Assembly: GCA_036260805.1 (NCBI GenBank)
Contig: DATALZ010000005.1
Location: 1 to 64,000, forward strand
Length of the DNA: 64,000 bases
Source of the DNA: Thermocaproicibacter sp036260805
GTDB taxonomy: Bacteria > Bacillota > Clostridia > Oscillospirales > Acutalibacteraceae
Direction: 5' to 3'
Shown: piece by piece, positions 49,864 to 58,527 of the stretch
Numbering within the stretch: position 1 is the first letter of the stretch
Layout of the letters: the number at the start of each line of letters is the position of its first letter
Translations under genes and position numbers: made by a program
The notes under the pieces: model-generated
What the model saw: the letters and a program-made list of their open reading frames with translations, nothing else
What the model was told of the DNA's origin: nothing
Database searches by the model: none

Positions 49864-51288
49864 TTAAATTACTTTTTTCCGCACTTTTTCCTGTATGGCA
49901 GCCTTCTGTTCGGCTTCTTTCTTTTCTTTCATCTCTGCACGTTCCCTGCCTTCGCAATGTTCCCAGATGTCCTGTGCGACAGGCGCCCAGGCCTTTGCAG
50001 TGTCAACGCATTTCGAGGTGAGGTCATCCACATTTTCCGGGTGAGTAAGGTCGGTCGACTCTGCGCCGGATTTTTTCACCATCTGGCTCAGGCGGCCCGG
50101 ATTATCCAGCAGCGGGCACGGGCGAAGCATGTTGTGGTTAAACGGCTGGTTGCGCCGGTACTGCATGAACAGCGGGGAACGGTAGGCTTCCAGCAGCGTT
50201 TTGTTTTTGATGTTGGAATCCGCATAGTGAATGAACGCGCAGGGTTCGATATCGCCGTTTGCATTGATATGCAGGTAGCAGCGCCCGCCGGCAATGCATC
50301 CGTTCACGTACTCGCCGTCATTCCAAAAATCCATTGTGAAAAGTGGTTTTGTAGCGCGGAAACTGCGAATCTGGTCATACATGAATTTGCGCTGTTCCGC
50401 GGTTGCAATCAGGTCAGTCACGGCGTCAACCCCAACCGGAATGTAGGTAAAGAGCCATGCAAACTTACAGCCCTGTTCAATCAGAAAATCAAAGTATTCT
50501 TCGCTGCCGATGTTTTCAACGTTTTTGCGTGTGTAGCAGAGGGATGCGCCGAACGGCAGTTTCTTTTCCTTTAGAATCTTCATCGCTTTCAGCACCTTTT
50601 GGTAGGTACCTTCCCCGCGGCGGAAATCCGTCTGCTCTTCGTATCCTTCAATGCTTATTGCCGGTACGAAATTTTTTACCCGGAGCATTTCATCCGCAAA
50701 TTTTTCGTCAATCAGCGTCGCATTTGTAAAAGCGAGGAATTCGCAGTCGCTGTGTTTTTCACACAGACGGATAATATCGTCCTTACGCACAAGCGGTTCG
50801 CCGCCGGAGAATATGTACATGAACGTGCCGAGCTCTTTGCCCTGCTTGACAATGTCGTCAAGCTGTTCAAAGCTCAGGTTTAGTTTGTTGCCGTATTCCG
50901 CGGCCCAGCATCCCGTGCAGTGCAGGTTGCACGCAGAGGTTGGGTCCATCAGAATTGCCCACGGAATATTGCAGTCATACTTTTCCTCCATCTTATTTTT
51001 GCGCTGGCATCCGAGAATAGCGGAGTTAATTAAAAAGTTTTCAAACAGTTTGCGCCTCACGCCATCGTCAATATCCGTATAAAGGCTTGAAATAAGCCGG
51101 TTCCAGTTGTTGTTCGGGTCACGCATAAACCCGTCGATCATGTCATATGCGTTTTTGTAGAAATCGTCTTTATCAAACTTCCGAAGCCAGGCGATCGCTT
51201 TCGGCACATTTTCCTGCGGATTACTGTCAAGATAGTTCAGCACCTTTTTCAGTCCGAATGCTTCCAGCTTTTCATTCATTGTGCCCAT
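49864..51288 (-). CDS. Radical SAM protein with SPASM-type C-terminal domain
   Basis: 474 residues. The [4Fe-4S] motif CNLHCTGC (about 119-126) is preceded by a 115-residue helical domain and followed by FIFSGGEPLVRKDD-like MYIFSGGEPLVRKD and ISIEGYEEQTDFRRGEGTY, the usual radical SAM barrel features. A second Cys cluster (NGCIAGGRCYLHINANG, DIEPCAFIHYAD, LRPCPLLDNP) indicates SPASM auxiliary clusters as in PqqE and anSME maturases. The C-terminal 60 residues are charged and helical. No peptide substrate gene is evident next door. AAGGAG 8 nt before the ATG. Function unknown. Confidence 0.85.
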   Translation of the reverse strand: MGTMNEKLEAFGLKKVLNYLDSNPQENVPKAIAWLRKFDKDDFYKNAYDMIDGFMRDPNNNWNRLISSLYTDIDDGVRRKLFENFLINSAILGCQRKNKMEEKYDCNIPWAILMDPTSACNLHCTGCWAAEYGNKLNLSFEQLDDIVKQGKELGTFMYIFSGGEPLVRKDDIIRLCEKHSDCEFLAFTNATLIDEKFADEMLRVKNFVPAISIEGYEEQTDFRRGEGTYQKVLKAMKILKEKKLPFGASLCYTRKNVENIGSEEYFDFLIEQGCKFAWLFTYIPVGVDAVTDLIATAEQRKFMYDQIRSFRATKPLFTMDFWNDGEYVNGCIAGGRCYLHINANGDIEPCAFIHYADSNIKNKTLLEAYRSPLFMQYRRNQPFNHNMLRPCPLLDNPGRLSQMVKKSGAESTDLTHPENVDDLTSKCVDTAKAWAPVAQDIWEHCEGRERAEMKEKKEAEQKAAIQEKVRKKVI

Positions 51289-51711
51289 ATCAATAGCTCC
51301 TTTTTAAAAGTTTGCGGCCGCTGTCGTTTTTTTCAGTTGACCTTTTTACACAATACCATTTTAAAAATTTTTTGTATCTATACAAATCCGCGGGAAAGTA
51401 AAAAATCCTTACAAAACCGGCAAAGTGTCAAGTCGAATTCTGAAACATATTGTCTTACTGGAATGAAAGTATAAGCTCATGCTGAACGACCTATAATTTG
51501 ATACGTATCGGAATAGCCGCTGCCTTTCTTTTTTTCTATTAAATATATTAGTGAGCAGCGGTATCCTATTCGTGATTTTTCCGCGCTGTTTCGCCAAAAG
51601 ACGCAGCTGCCGGTGAGATTTAATTGACATGCTTTTTTTATTATTGTATCATCATAACCGGAACTTGCCGTTCAGCGCGGCAAATCCCGATTAGAAGCAG
51701 GAGGGATTTTT
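51289..51711. other. Divergent intergenic region
   Basis: 423 nt between the radical SAM gene (minus) and murE (plus). Contains the murE promoter at 51624-51652; the rest is AT-rich with no credible gene. Confidence 0.5.
51624..51652 (+). promoter_or_regulatory. murE-murF promoter
   Basis: Consensus TTGACA (51624-51629), 17-nt spacer, TATCAT (51647-51652), 60 nt before the murE start. Confidence 0.65.
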
Positions 51712-53166
51712 ATGTTGCTGAAAAATTTGCTGGATGGCCTGCAGTATACCTGCAGCAGTTCAACGGATGTGGAAATAGAAGATGTTGTTTACGATTCGCG
51801 CAAAGTACAAAAGGGAAGCCTTTTTATCTGCCTTTGCGGTTCGTCCGTAGACAGCCATAAGTATGCCGGTCAGGCAGCAGCGGCAGGAGCGGCCGCAATT
51901 GTCGCACAGAAACCGGTGGAATGCGGCGCCGCAGCTCTGGTGATTGTTGAAGACACCCGCAGCGCCATGGCGGTGATCTCGGCAGCCTGGTTTGGTCATC
52001 CTGCGGAGCAGATGACGGTCGTGGGAATCACCGGCACCAAGGGCAAGACGACCACTTCCTACATGATTCAGTCCATACTGGAAGCCGGCGGCATTAAAAC
52101 GGGCATTATCGGCACGATTGGAGCGGTTTTTGGCGATACGGTTATCCAGACGGATAATACTACTCCGGAGTCTTACGATGTGCAGAAGTATCTTCGCATG
52201 ATGGCTGATGCCGGCTGCAAGGCCGCTGTGCTGGAAGCCTCGTCCATCGGCCTGAAAGATCACCGTGTGGATGGATTTACTTTCGATTACGGCCTGTTCA
52301 CCAATTTTTCACCGGACCATATCGGCGGAAAAGAGCACAAGGACATTGAAGAATACATGCAGTGCAAAAGCATGCTGTTCCGTAAATGCAAAACCGGTAT
52401 TTTCAATATCGACGACCCGAACTGGCAGGGAGTTGCCGATGGGCATACCTGCACGGTTGAAACCTACGGTTTCGGCGAAAAGGCGGAGCTGCGCGCATCC
52501 GGCGAAAAGCTGATTTCACGCCCCGGATATCTGGGCGTCCATTTCGAGATGGACGGTCGCGCAAAATACGGCGTCGACGTACGCATCCCCGGGCGCTTCA
52601 GTGTTTACAATGCGCTTGCAGCGGTTGCGGTCTGCCTGCATTTTCCGATTGGAGAAGAAGCAATCAAGACCGGCCTGGATACGGTAAAGGTCAAGGGCAG
52701 GGTAGAGCCGGTGAATGTTCCCGGAAACTATACGCTGCTTATCGATTATGCGCACAACGCCCTCAGTATGGAAAATATTCTGGAGACCCTTCGCGAGTAT
52801 CACCCCAACCGCCTTGTTTGCCTGTTCGGCGCGGGCGGCAACCGAGACCGTTCCCGTCGGTTCGAGATGGGCGAAGTCAGCGGAAGACTGGCGGACCTTT
52901 CCGTTATTACGGCGGACAATTCCCGCTTTGAAGACGTTATGGACATAATCGCCGATATCAAAGTCGGCATAGAAAAGACGACGGGAAAGTATGTTACGAT
53001 TCCCGACCGTAAACAGGCGATAAAATATTGTATGGAGAATGCGCAGGACGGTGACATCATCGTTCTTGCCGGTAAGGGCCACGAGGATTATCAGGAAATC
53101 AAAGGCGTGAAATATCATCTGGATGAGCGCGAGGTTATTGCGGATATCATCGCCGGGAAACTTTGA
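51712..53166 (+). CDS. murE: UDP-N-acetylmuramyl-tripeptide synthetase (MurE family)
   Basis: 484 residues. Mur ligase with the N-terminal UDP-MurNAc-binding domain, ATP site GITGTKGKTTTS (106-117), central EASSIGLKDHR, the carbamoyl-lysine region YMQCKSMLF, IDYAHNALSMENIL and the C-terminal domain with GAGGNRDRSRR. It adds the third residue of the peptidoglycan stem peptide to UDP-MurNAc-L-Ala-D-Glu. The specificity motif that reads DNPR in meso-diaminopimelate ligases is DNSR here (402-405), and the usual SSH is SSI, so the added amino acid cannot be assigned with certainty. murF follows after 15 nt; no other division-cell-wall genes are nearby. GGAGG 7 nt upstream. Confidence 0.88.
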   Translation: MLLKNLLDGLQYTCSSSTDVEIEDVVYDSRKVQKGSLFICLCGSSVDSHKYAGQAAAAGAAAIVAQKPVECGAAALVIVEDTRSAMAVISAAWFGHPAEQMTVVGITGTKGKTTTSYMIQSILEAGGIKTGIIGTIGAVFGDTVIQTDNTTPESYDVQKYLRMMADAGCKAAVLEASSIGLKDHRVDGFTFDYGLFTNFSPDHIGGKEHKDIEEYMQCKSMLFRKCKTGIFNIDDPNWQGVADGHTCTVETYGFGEKAELRASGEKLISRPGYLGVHFEMDGRAKYGVDVRIPGRFSVYNALAAVAVCLHFPIGEEAIKTGLDTVKVKGRVEPVNVPGNYTLLIDYAHNALSMENILETLREYHPNRLVCLFGAGGNRDRSRRFEMGEVSGRLADLSVITADNSRFEDVMDIIADIKVGIEKTTGKYVTIPDRKQAIKYCMENAQDGDIIVLAGKGHEDYQEIKGVKYHLDEREVIADIIAGKL

Positions 53167-53181
53167 GAGGATGTTTGAGAT

Positions 53182-54549
53182 ATGAAAATGACGGCGGATG
53201 AAATTGCACTGGCCTGCGGCGGGAAAATCATTTGCGGCGACCCGAAAACGGAAGTGACGTCCGTTGCGGCGGACAGCCGGCAGGTGAAACCCGGCACTTT
53301 GTTTGTCCCAATTGTCGGTGAAAAAACGGACGCACATACTTATATCGGTAAGGCGCTTGATTCCGGCGCGGCGGCGACACTTACGCAGGAGCATCAGCAG
53401 GTGGAAGGCGGCGGAGTGTGGATTGCCGTTAAAGATACACGCGAAGCGCTGCAGAGCATTGCGGCTGCGTGGCGCGCAAAATTTACCGGCCCGGTCATCG
53501 GCATTACCGGCAGCGTAGGAAAAACCACGACAAAAGAGATGACGGCTCTTGCCGTTTCCGCGGGCATGAAAGTAATGAAGACCGAGGGCAACCAGAACAG
53601 TCAGATCGGCCTTCCCATTACGATGTTTCGTCTATCTCCGGAATACGATGCGGCGGTTGTGGAAATGGGGATGAGTGAATTCGGAGAAATGGGGCGGCTT
53701 GCAAAAGTTGCCTCGCCGGATTATGCGGTCATGACCAATATCGGCTTTTCCCATATTGGCAACTTGAAAACCCAGGATAATATTCTGAAAGAAAAGCTTC
53801 ATATTACCGACCGTTTTCACGAAGGCTCGGTTCTGTTCCTGAACGGCGACGACCCCATGCTTGCCGCTCTGCGCGGCAAACTGTCTTTTCATGTGATATA
53901 TTATGGTACGCAGCCGTGGTGCGATTTCCGTGCGGAATCCATTCAGGCAGGTGCGGAGTCCTCAACTTTCCAATATGCTGCCCCAAACGGCGAAACAGGG
54001 GAGATTCATCTGCCCGTTCCGGGAATGCACTGCATTCTGGATGCCCTTGCGGGTCTTGCTGTGGCGTCACAGCTCGGCGTTTCACTCAAAAAGGCGGCAC
54101 AGGCGCTGGAAGAATACCAGACGCTTGCCATGCGGATGCAGATTCACCAGACAAACGGAGTAACCGTTATTGACGATTCTTACAATTCCAGCCCGGACGC
54201 CGCAAAAAGCAGCATCGGTGTGCTGTGCGGATTCCATACCGGGAAAAGGATCGCGGTTCTTGCCGATATGCTGGAGCTGGGTGACTTCTCTCATAAGGCT
54301 CATTTTGAGGTCGGAGAATTTGCTGCGAGTTCCGGGATTGATGTGCTCGTGACTGCCGGGGAAGAGGCAAAAGCAATTGCGGAGGGCGCGCTTTCCGTCA
54401 ATCCGAAACTTGAATGCCATGTCTGCGAAAGCAATCCGCAGGCTCTGGAAGCGTTGCAGGGTATTCTGAAAGTAGGCGATGCCGTTCTGGTGAAGGGTTC
54501 CCGCGGAATGAAAACCGATGAAATTGTAAAGAAGCTCTTAGAGAATTAA
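53182..54549 (+). CDS. murF: UDP-N-acetylmuramoyl-tripeptide--D-alanyl-D-alanine ligase
   Basis: 455 residues. Mur ligase that adds D-Ala-D-Ala to the UDP-MurNAc-tripeptide in the cytosol. Motifs: VAADSRQVKPGTLFVPIVG, ATP loop GITGSVGKTTTKEM, EMGMSEFGEMGRLAKVASP, TNIGFSHIGNLKTQDNI, DDSYNSSPDAAKSS and the C-terminal VLVKGSRGMKTDEIV. Cotranscribed with murE (15-nt gap). GAGAGGATG lies upstream of the ATG. Confidence 0.95.
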   Translation: MKMTADEIALACGGKIICGDPKTEVTSVAADSRQVKPGTLFVPIVGEKTDAHTYIGKALDSGAAATLTQEHQQVEGGGVWIAVKDTREALQSIAAAWRAKFTGPVIGITGSVGKTTTKEMTALAVSAGMKVMKTEGNQNSQIGLPITMFRLSPEYDAAVVEMGMSEFGEMGRLAKVASPDYAVMTNIGFSHIGNLKTQDNILKEKLHITDRFHEGSVLFLNGDDPMLAALRGKLSFHVIYYGTQPWCDFRAESIQAGAESSTFQYAAPNGETGEIHLPVPGMHCILDALAGLAVASQLGVSLKKAAQALEEYQTLAMRMQIHQTNGVTVIDDSYNSSPDAAKSSIGVLCGFHTGKRIAVLADMLELGDFSHKAHFEVGEFAASSGIDVLVTAGEEAKAIAEGALSVNPKLECHVCESNPQALEALQGILKVGDAVLVKGSRGMKTDEIVKKLLEN

Positions 54550-54570
54550 ACCGTCCTTAAATTATTCGAA

Positions 54571-54612
54571 TGCCGTTTTCACCGTATTATCGGTGCAGAC
54601 GGCAATTTTTTA
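54571..54612 (+). terminator. Terminator of murE-murF
   Basis: TGCCGT...ACGGCA outer stem and CACCG/CGGTG inner stem separated by a 3-nt internal loop, followed by ATTTTTTAT. Confidence 0.8.
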
Positions 54613-54810
54613 TAAATTGAGTGCAGTACTCGCCGCTATAGGTGATTTCTTGTGAAATGGGTTTAGAACTCTTTAATTCCCCGGTTAAGATTTGTAATCT
54701 TTATCCGGGAAATTTGCGGAAACAAAGAAAAAGTATTCGTCAATATTACTAATAAATGTATAATTAGATTATAGAAATAGTGAAAATTAATATTTTATTT
54801 CCAAATTATG

Positions 54811-54839
54811 TTGCATTTGTAACCAATACGTGATAAACT
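54811..54839 (+). promoter_or_regulatory. Weak promoter candidate for the endopeptidase gene
   Basis: TTGCAT (54811-54816), 17-nt spacer, TAAACT (54834-54839), about 50 nt before the start codon. Confidence 0.35.
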
Positions 54840-54890
54840 GTAACCGATTTGTAACAGCTGTATTGAGTTGAATGCAGCGGAGGTTTGAAA

Positions 54891-55820
54891 ATGAAAAAGT
54901 CTCATGTTGGTATTCTGGCAGCGGGATTTATTGTATGCTTTGCTTCATTGCTGCTTTGGGGGACGTCCAATATTACCCCGGTGCAGGGCGCGGAGGTAAA
55001 AACTGGCGTAGGTCTTGCCGAACATGCCTTAAAGGCTTACCGTCAAGGCTGGAAATACGAGTATGGCTGCTACGGGCAGTTTGTTAACGGCGTACGCCGC
55101 ACCGACTGTTCCGGGCTTATAAAATCCTATCTTTGGTGGACGGGAGATAAAACGAATCCAAGACCCGGCCTAGTGTCTGTTGCAGGCGGAGCAGGCGGAA
55201 TGCTTGCCTCTGCAACGGCAAGGGGCAATATCAATCTTTCCAAAGCTTCGTCCATTCCGCGTATTCAGGGTCTGTGCCTTTACAGCCCGGGTCATGCGGG
55301 CGTTTATATCGGCAGCAATATTTCTGTCGATAATCGCTGCACCGGACAGAATGTAAAATATCAGCAGGTAATCGGCGGAAGATACCACTGGACTACTTGG
55401 TTTGAGTTGCCGCAGATTCGGTATCCGCAAAAAGGTTTTGTAACGTTTGACGGAAACCAGTATTATTACGAAAATGGACAGTATGTCGTCAGTACGCAGA
55501 GAACATTCAACGGAACGGTCTACACGTTCGACGCGTCCGGCAAACTGGTATCCGGCGATGCAACGTCCCTGCTAAAGTCAGTCAGCATGGCAGTTGAATA
55601 CCAGACCCGTGTTCTGCAGAAAGGTATGAGTGGCAACGATGTTCTCGCTCTGCAGAGAAAGCTGACTTCCCTTGGCTATATGACTTCGGATAATTGCACC
55701 GGATATTTTGGTTCCATCACGAAAGCAGCCCTGATTTCTTACCAGAGAAGAACCGGGCTTTCGCAAACCGGCATAGCCGATTCGAATGTTATGAAGACGC
55801 TGAATCTGAAGGCCGTCTGA
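54891..55820 (+). CDS. Secreted NlpC/P60-type endopeptidase with cell-wall repeat and peptidoglycan-binding domain
   Basis: About 309 residues; ATG at 54891 with GGAGG 7 nt upstream. Signal peptide VGILAAGFIVCFASLLLWG. The NlpC/P60-like domain (about 35-175) has the catalytic Cys in RRTDCSGLIKS and His in SPGHAGVYIG, expected to cut peptidoglycan stem peptides. Next comes a choline-binding-like repeat pair (FDGNQYYYENGQYV, FNGTVYTFDASGKLV), then a PG_binding_1 domain (MSGNDVLALQRKLTSLGYM, GYFGSITKAALISYQRRTG). The architecture fits a wall hydrolase used in growth, sporulation or germination. Monocistronic, terminator follows. Confidence 0.85.
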   Translation: MKKSHVGILAAGFIVCFASLLLWGTSNITPVQGAEVKTGVGLAEHALKAYRQGWKYEYGCYGQFVNGVRRTDCSGLIKSYLWWTGDKTNPRPGLVSVAGGAGGMLASATARGNINLSKASSIPRIQGLCLYSPGHAGVYIGSNISVDNRCTGQNVKYQQVIGGRYHWTTWFELPQIRYPQKGFVTFDGNQYYYENGQYVVSTQRTFNGTVYTFDASGKLVSGDATSLLKSVSMAVEYQTRVLQKGMSGNDVLALQRKLTSLGYMTSDNCTGYFGSITKAALISYQRRTGLSQTGIADSNVMKTLNLKAV

Positions 55821-55840
55821 TCGATCTACATATGAAGCTG

Positions 55841-55880
55841 CGCCCCTTTCGTCAGTTTTCTGATAAAAGGGGCGTTTTTC
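55841..55880. terminator. Terminator between convergent genes
   Basis: CGCCCCTTT / AAAGGGGCG with an inner CGTCAG/CTGATA-type pairing, followed by TTTTTC; separates the endopeptidase gene and asnB. Confidence 0.82.
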
Positions 55881-55884
55881 TGCC

Positions 55885-57738
55885 TTACAGTTCAATTTTA
55901 ATATCGTATTTTTTCAGCCAGTAGTTAATTTCAAGCAGATAGGCCATCAGCTGCGGGCCTGCCATCAGCTGGCCGAACCAGGGCTTCCCGTAATCCGATT
56001 TTTCATCCAAGAATTTTTCTGCATTGCCTTTGTCAAGGATGGCGTGAATCGGTTCATCCGGATTCTCCAGTACCTGAGCAAGGCGCCTGCGCAGAAGGTT
56101 CTCGTAACCCGGGTTGTGTGTCTTGGGGTAGGGGCTCTTCTTTCGTTTCAGCACGTCTTCCGGCAGCCACGGTTCTGCGGCGTCGCGCAGCAGTGCTTTT
56201 ACCACGCCGTCGTGGTTTTTAAAGGCCCACGGCGCGTTAAACACATATTCCACAATCCGGTGGTCGGCGTAAGGCACGCGAACTTCCAGTCCGCTCGCCA
56301 TACTCATGCGATCTTTTCTGTCCAGCAGCGTAGACATAAACCAGCGGATATTCAGGTAAGAGATTTCCCTGCGGCGCTTTTCCTGCGGGTCTTCGCCCTC
56401 AAGAACAGGCACTTCCGCAATGGACTCTTCATATCTTCTGTTCACATACTCGCCGATATCCAGTGCGTCGGCAACATCAGGCTTGAGCAGATTGGTTCGA
56501 ATGGACAGATCTGGTGACCAGGGGAAGCAGTGGCCTTCAAAGGCTTCTTTTTTATGGAACCACGGGTACCCGCCGAAAATTTCATCCGCACATTCTCCGC
56601 AGATTGCCACTACATGCTCGCGTTTTACCAGCCTGCAGAAGTATAACAGGGAAGAATCGACGTCGGCCATTCCGGGCAGATCCTTTGCGTCAACCGCGTC
56701 GTAAAGGCAGTCCGCCTGGCTCACGTTATCACAGACCAGCACCTTATGTTTTGTTTTGCAGAACTCCGCCATCTTCTGGCTCCAGGGTTTGTCGGCGTCC
56801 GGCTGGAAAGCGGTGGGGTGGAAATACTGGTCGTTGCCTGCAAAGTCAAACGAATAAGTGGAAAGCACTTTTCCGGTTCTGTTGTAATCCTGCGCCGCAA
56901 GCGCCGTTACCACGCTGGAATCCAGCCCGCCGGAAAGAAAAGTGCAAAGCGGCACGTCGGAAACGAGCTGCCGCGTTACAGCGTCTTCCACAAGGTAACG
57001 CACATGCTTCACAGTTTCTTCGTAACTGTCCGGGTGCTCATAGCTTTCCAACTTGAAATAAGTATGCAGATGCAGGCCGTCTTTATCGTAGACGGCAAAT
57101 TCTCCGGGTTTGATTTCGTTAATATTTTTAAATACGCCTACTCCCGTCGTCCTTGCCGGTCCGAGGCCAAATACCTCGCACAGGCCCTGCCGGTCGATGA
57201 CCGGGTTAATTCCTGGGTATTCGAACAGCGCTTTAATTTCCGAACCGAAAACCAGCCGCCCGTTGGTTACGGAATAGAACAGCGGCTTTACGCCGAAACG
57301 GTCGCGGCAAAGGTAACAGCATCCGCGCTTTTCATCATCCACAGCAAAAGCAAAAATGCCGTTGAGCTTCTTGGCACAGTCGCTTCCGTAATGCATGTAG
57401 CATTTCAGCAGTACTTCGGTATCGCTGTTGGTTTCGAAAAGGTAGCCGGCTGCCTCTAGCTCCCGGCGCAGTTCACTACTGTTATAAAGCTCACCGTTGT
57501 AAACAATGGTACAGCGGTATCCACCGGAATAGGCTGTCATGGGCTGCTTTCCGCCTTCAATGTCCACAACGGCGAGCCGCTGGTGGGCGAATGCGGCATG
57601 ACTGGATAGAAAAATGCCTTTTTCATCAGGCCCACGGTGCCTGAGCGTGTTGCCCATGCGCCGGACCAGATGTCCAAGAAAAGGCGCTTCGTCGGTAAAG
57701 TCGTCATTATAGTCGCAAAAGCCTGCAATTCCACACAT
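55885..57738 (-). CDS. asnB: Asparagine synthase (glutamine-hydrolysing)
   Basis: 617 residues. Class II amidotransferase domain starts MCGIAGF with the nucleophile Cys2, then RHRGPDEKG, HQRLAVVD and YNGELYN. The synthetase domain has the PP-loop LSGGLDSSVVTALA and EVRVPYADHRIVEY. Converts aspartate and glutamine to asparagine and glutamate with ATP. GGAGGGG lies 7 nt before the ATG. The length is that of typical AsnB; family members may instead amidate cell-wall precursors (AsnB1 types), and the adjacent wall genes make that worth bearing in mind. Confidence 0.93.
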   Translation of the reverse strand: MCGIAGFCDYNDDFTDEAPFLGHLVRRMGNTLRHRGPDEKGIFLSSHAAFAHQRLAVVDIEGGKQPMTAYSGGYRCTIVYNGELYNSSELRRELEAAGYLFETNSDTEVLLKCYMHYGSDCAKKLNGIFAFAVDDEKRGCCYLCRDRFGVKPLFYSVTNGRLVFGSEIKALFEYPGINPVIDRQGLCEVFGLGPARTTGVGVFKNINEIKPGEFAVYDKDGLHLHTYFKLESYEHPDSYEETVKHVRYLVEDAVTRQLVSDVPLCTFLSGGLDSSVVTALAAQDYNRTGKVLSTYSFDFAGNDQYFHPTAFQPDADKPWSQKMAEFCKTKHKVLVCDNVSQADCLYDAVDAKDLPGMADVDSSLLYFCRLVKREHVVAICGECADEIFGGYPWFHKKEAFEGHCFPWSPDLSIRTNLLKPDVADALDIGEYVNRRYEESIAEVPVLEGEDPQEKRRREISYLNIRWFMSTLLDRKDRMSMASGLEVRVPYADHRIVEYVFNAPWAFKNHDGVVKALLRDAAEPWLPEDVLKRKKSPYPKTHNPGYENLLRRRLAQVLENPDEPIHAILDKGNAEKFLDEKSDYGKPWFGQLMAGPQLMAYLLEINYWLKKYDIKIEL

Positions 57739-57878
57739 GGAAAAACCCCTCCTTCAAGTTCACACTCCATATTATGTGAAATTGCAATTATGGTTAAAGA
57801 CATTTCTCAATTTCAAATAAGCACAGGGCGTTTCCCAACGTCCGAAGTAAGGTACAATGCCCCGGTTCATAATAAATA

Positions 57879-57906
57879 ATCCTGCATGGCAGGTGCCATG
57901 CAGGAT
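57879..57906 (-). terminator. Terminator of the DUF1836 gene
   Basis: Perfect 13-bp stem ATCCTGCATGGCA / TGCCATGCAGGAT with a 2-nt loop shown in text (larger in vivo), 13 nt past the stop codon; the U tract is weak (TATTTATT). Confidence 0.65.
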
Positions 57907-57918
57907 GAAATATTAAAA

Positions 57919-58491
57919 TTATTTCTTTTTGTCTTTGTCCCGTTCTTCTTCCTCACGTTTCTTTTCAGCGGCGGCAAGCTCGCTTAAAATCCGTTCCGAA
58001 GCGGTGCGCCGGGCGTTCGCCTCAACCGAAAGCTCAATGGCCAGACGTGTCAGTTCCGCTTCGCCATCCGGAGCGGCTTTTTCCACTCTGGCGCATACTT
58101 CCCGAAGCGCGGAAGACTGCGCTTCACAGAATCGGTCGTACATTTCACTCTGAGACGCGTCTTTCAGGGAAGTTTTAAGCAGGGATGAGATGTCCTGGAT
58201 CGAGAGCACCTGTTTCAGCAGGCAGATCACCGTAAGAATCGCCAGATGCTCTTTGGAATATTTTTTCTGCTCAGGGCGGGGCAGAACCCCGTCTTTTACG
58301 TAGTTGTTGATCATGCTGGAAGTCAGCAGACATGCGTTTTCATCGCGCTCGTACAGATGAAGCTGCTTATCCATGTAAGTCAGAACCTGATCCATATATA
58401 AATAAATTTCGGGCAGGCGGTCCCATTCCACAGCGTTGGAACTTCCAATCTGTTTGGACCACTCCAAAATTTTATCGGTTGATTCGCTCAT
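57919..58491 (-). CDS. DUF1836 domain-containing protein
   Basis: About 190 residues. The DUF1836 core (about 25-130) contains WDRLPEIYLYMDQVLTYM, LTSSMINNYVKDGVLPRP and YSKEHLAILTVICLLKQVLS, with the MerR-like helix-turn-helix pattern expected of this Bacillota family of putative regulators. The C-terminal 40 residues are charged (AAAEKKREEEERDKDKKK). The ATG at 58491 has AAAGGA 11 nt upstream; an ATG four codons earlier overlaps that site and is rejected. The AraC-type regulator gene lies 36 nt upstream on the same strand, so they may be cotranscribed. Confidence 0.8.
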   Translation of the reverse strand: MSESTDKILEWSKQIGSSNAVEWDRLPEIYLYMDQVLTYMDKQLHLYERDENACLLTSSMINNYVKDGVLPRPEQKKYSKEHLAILTVICLLKQVLSIQDISSLLKTSLKDASQSEMYDRFCEAQSSALREVCARVEKAAPDGEAELTRLAIELSVEANARRTASERILSELAAAEKKREEEERDKDKKK

Positions 58492-58527
58492 TTTTATGAC
58501 CATCCTTTTACTGCAAGTTTAAAAGAG

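Larger units (their letters stand above)
54550..54890. other. AT-rich intergenic region before the endopeptidase gene
   Basis: 341 nt: the murF terminator, then AT-rich sequence (about 54715-54810) and a weak promoter candidate (TTGCAT, 17 nt, TAAACT at 54811-54839). No gene. Confidence 0.5.

Noticed and set aside
51409..51630. 73-codon minus-strand ORF upstream of murE
   Set aside because: No ribosome binding site, basic random-looking composition, and it overlaps the murE promoter.
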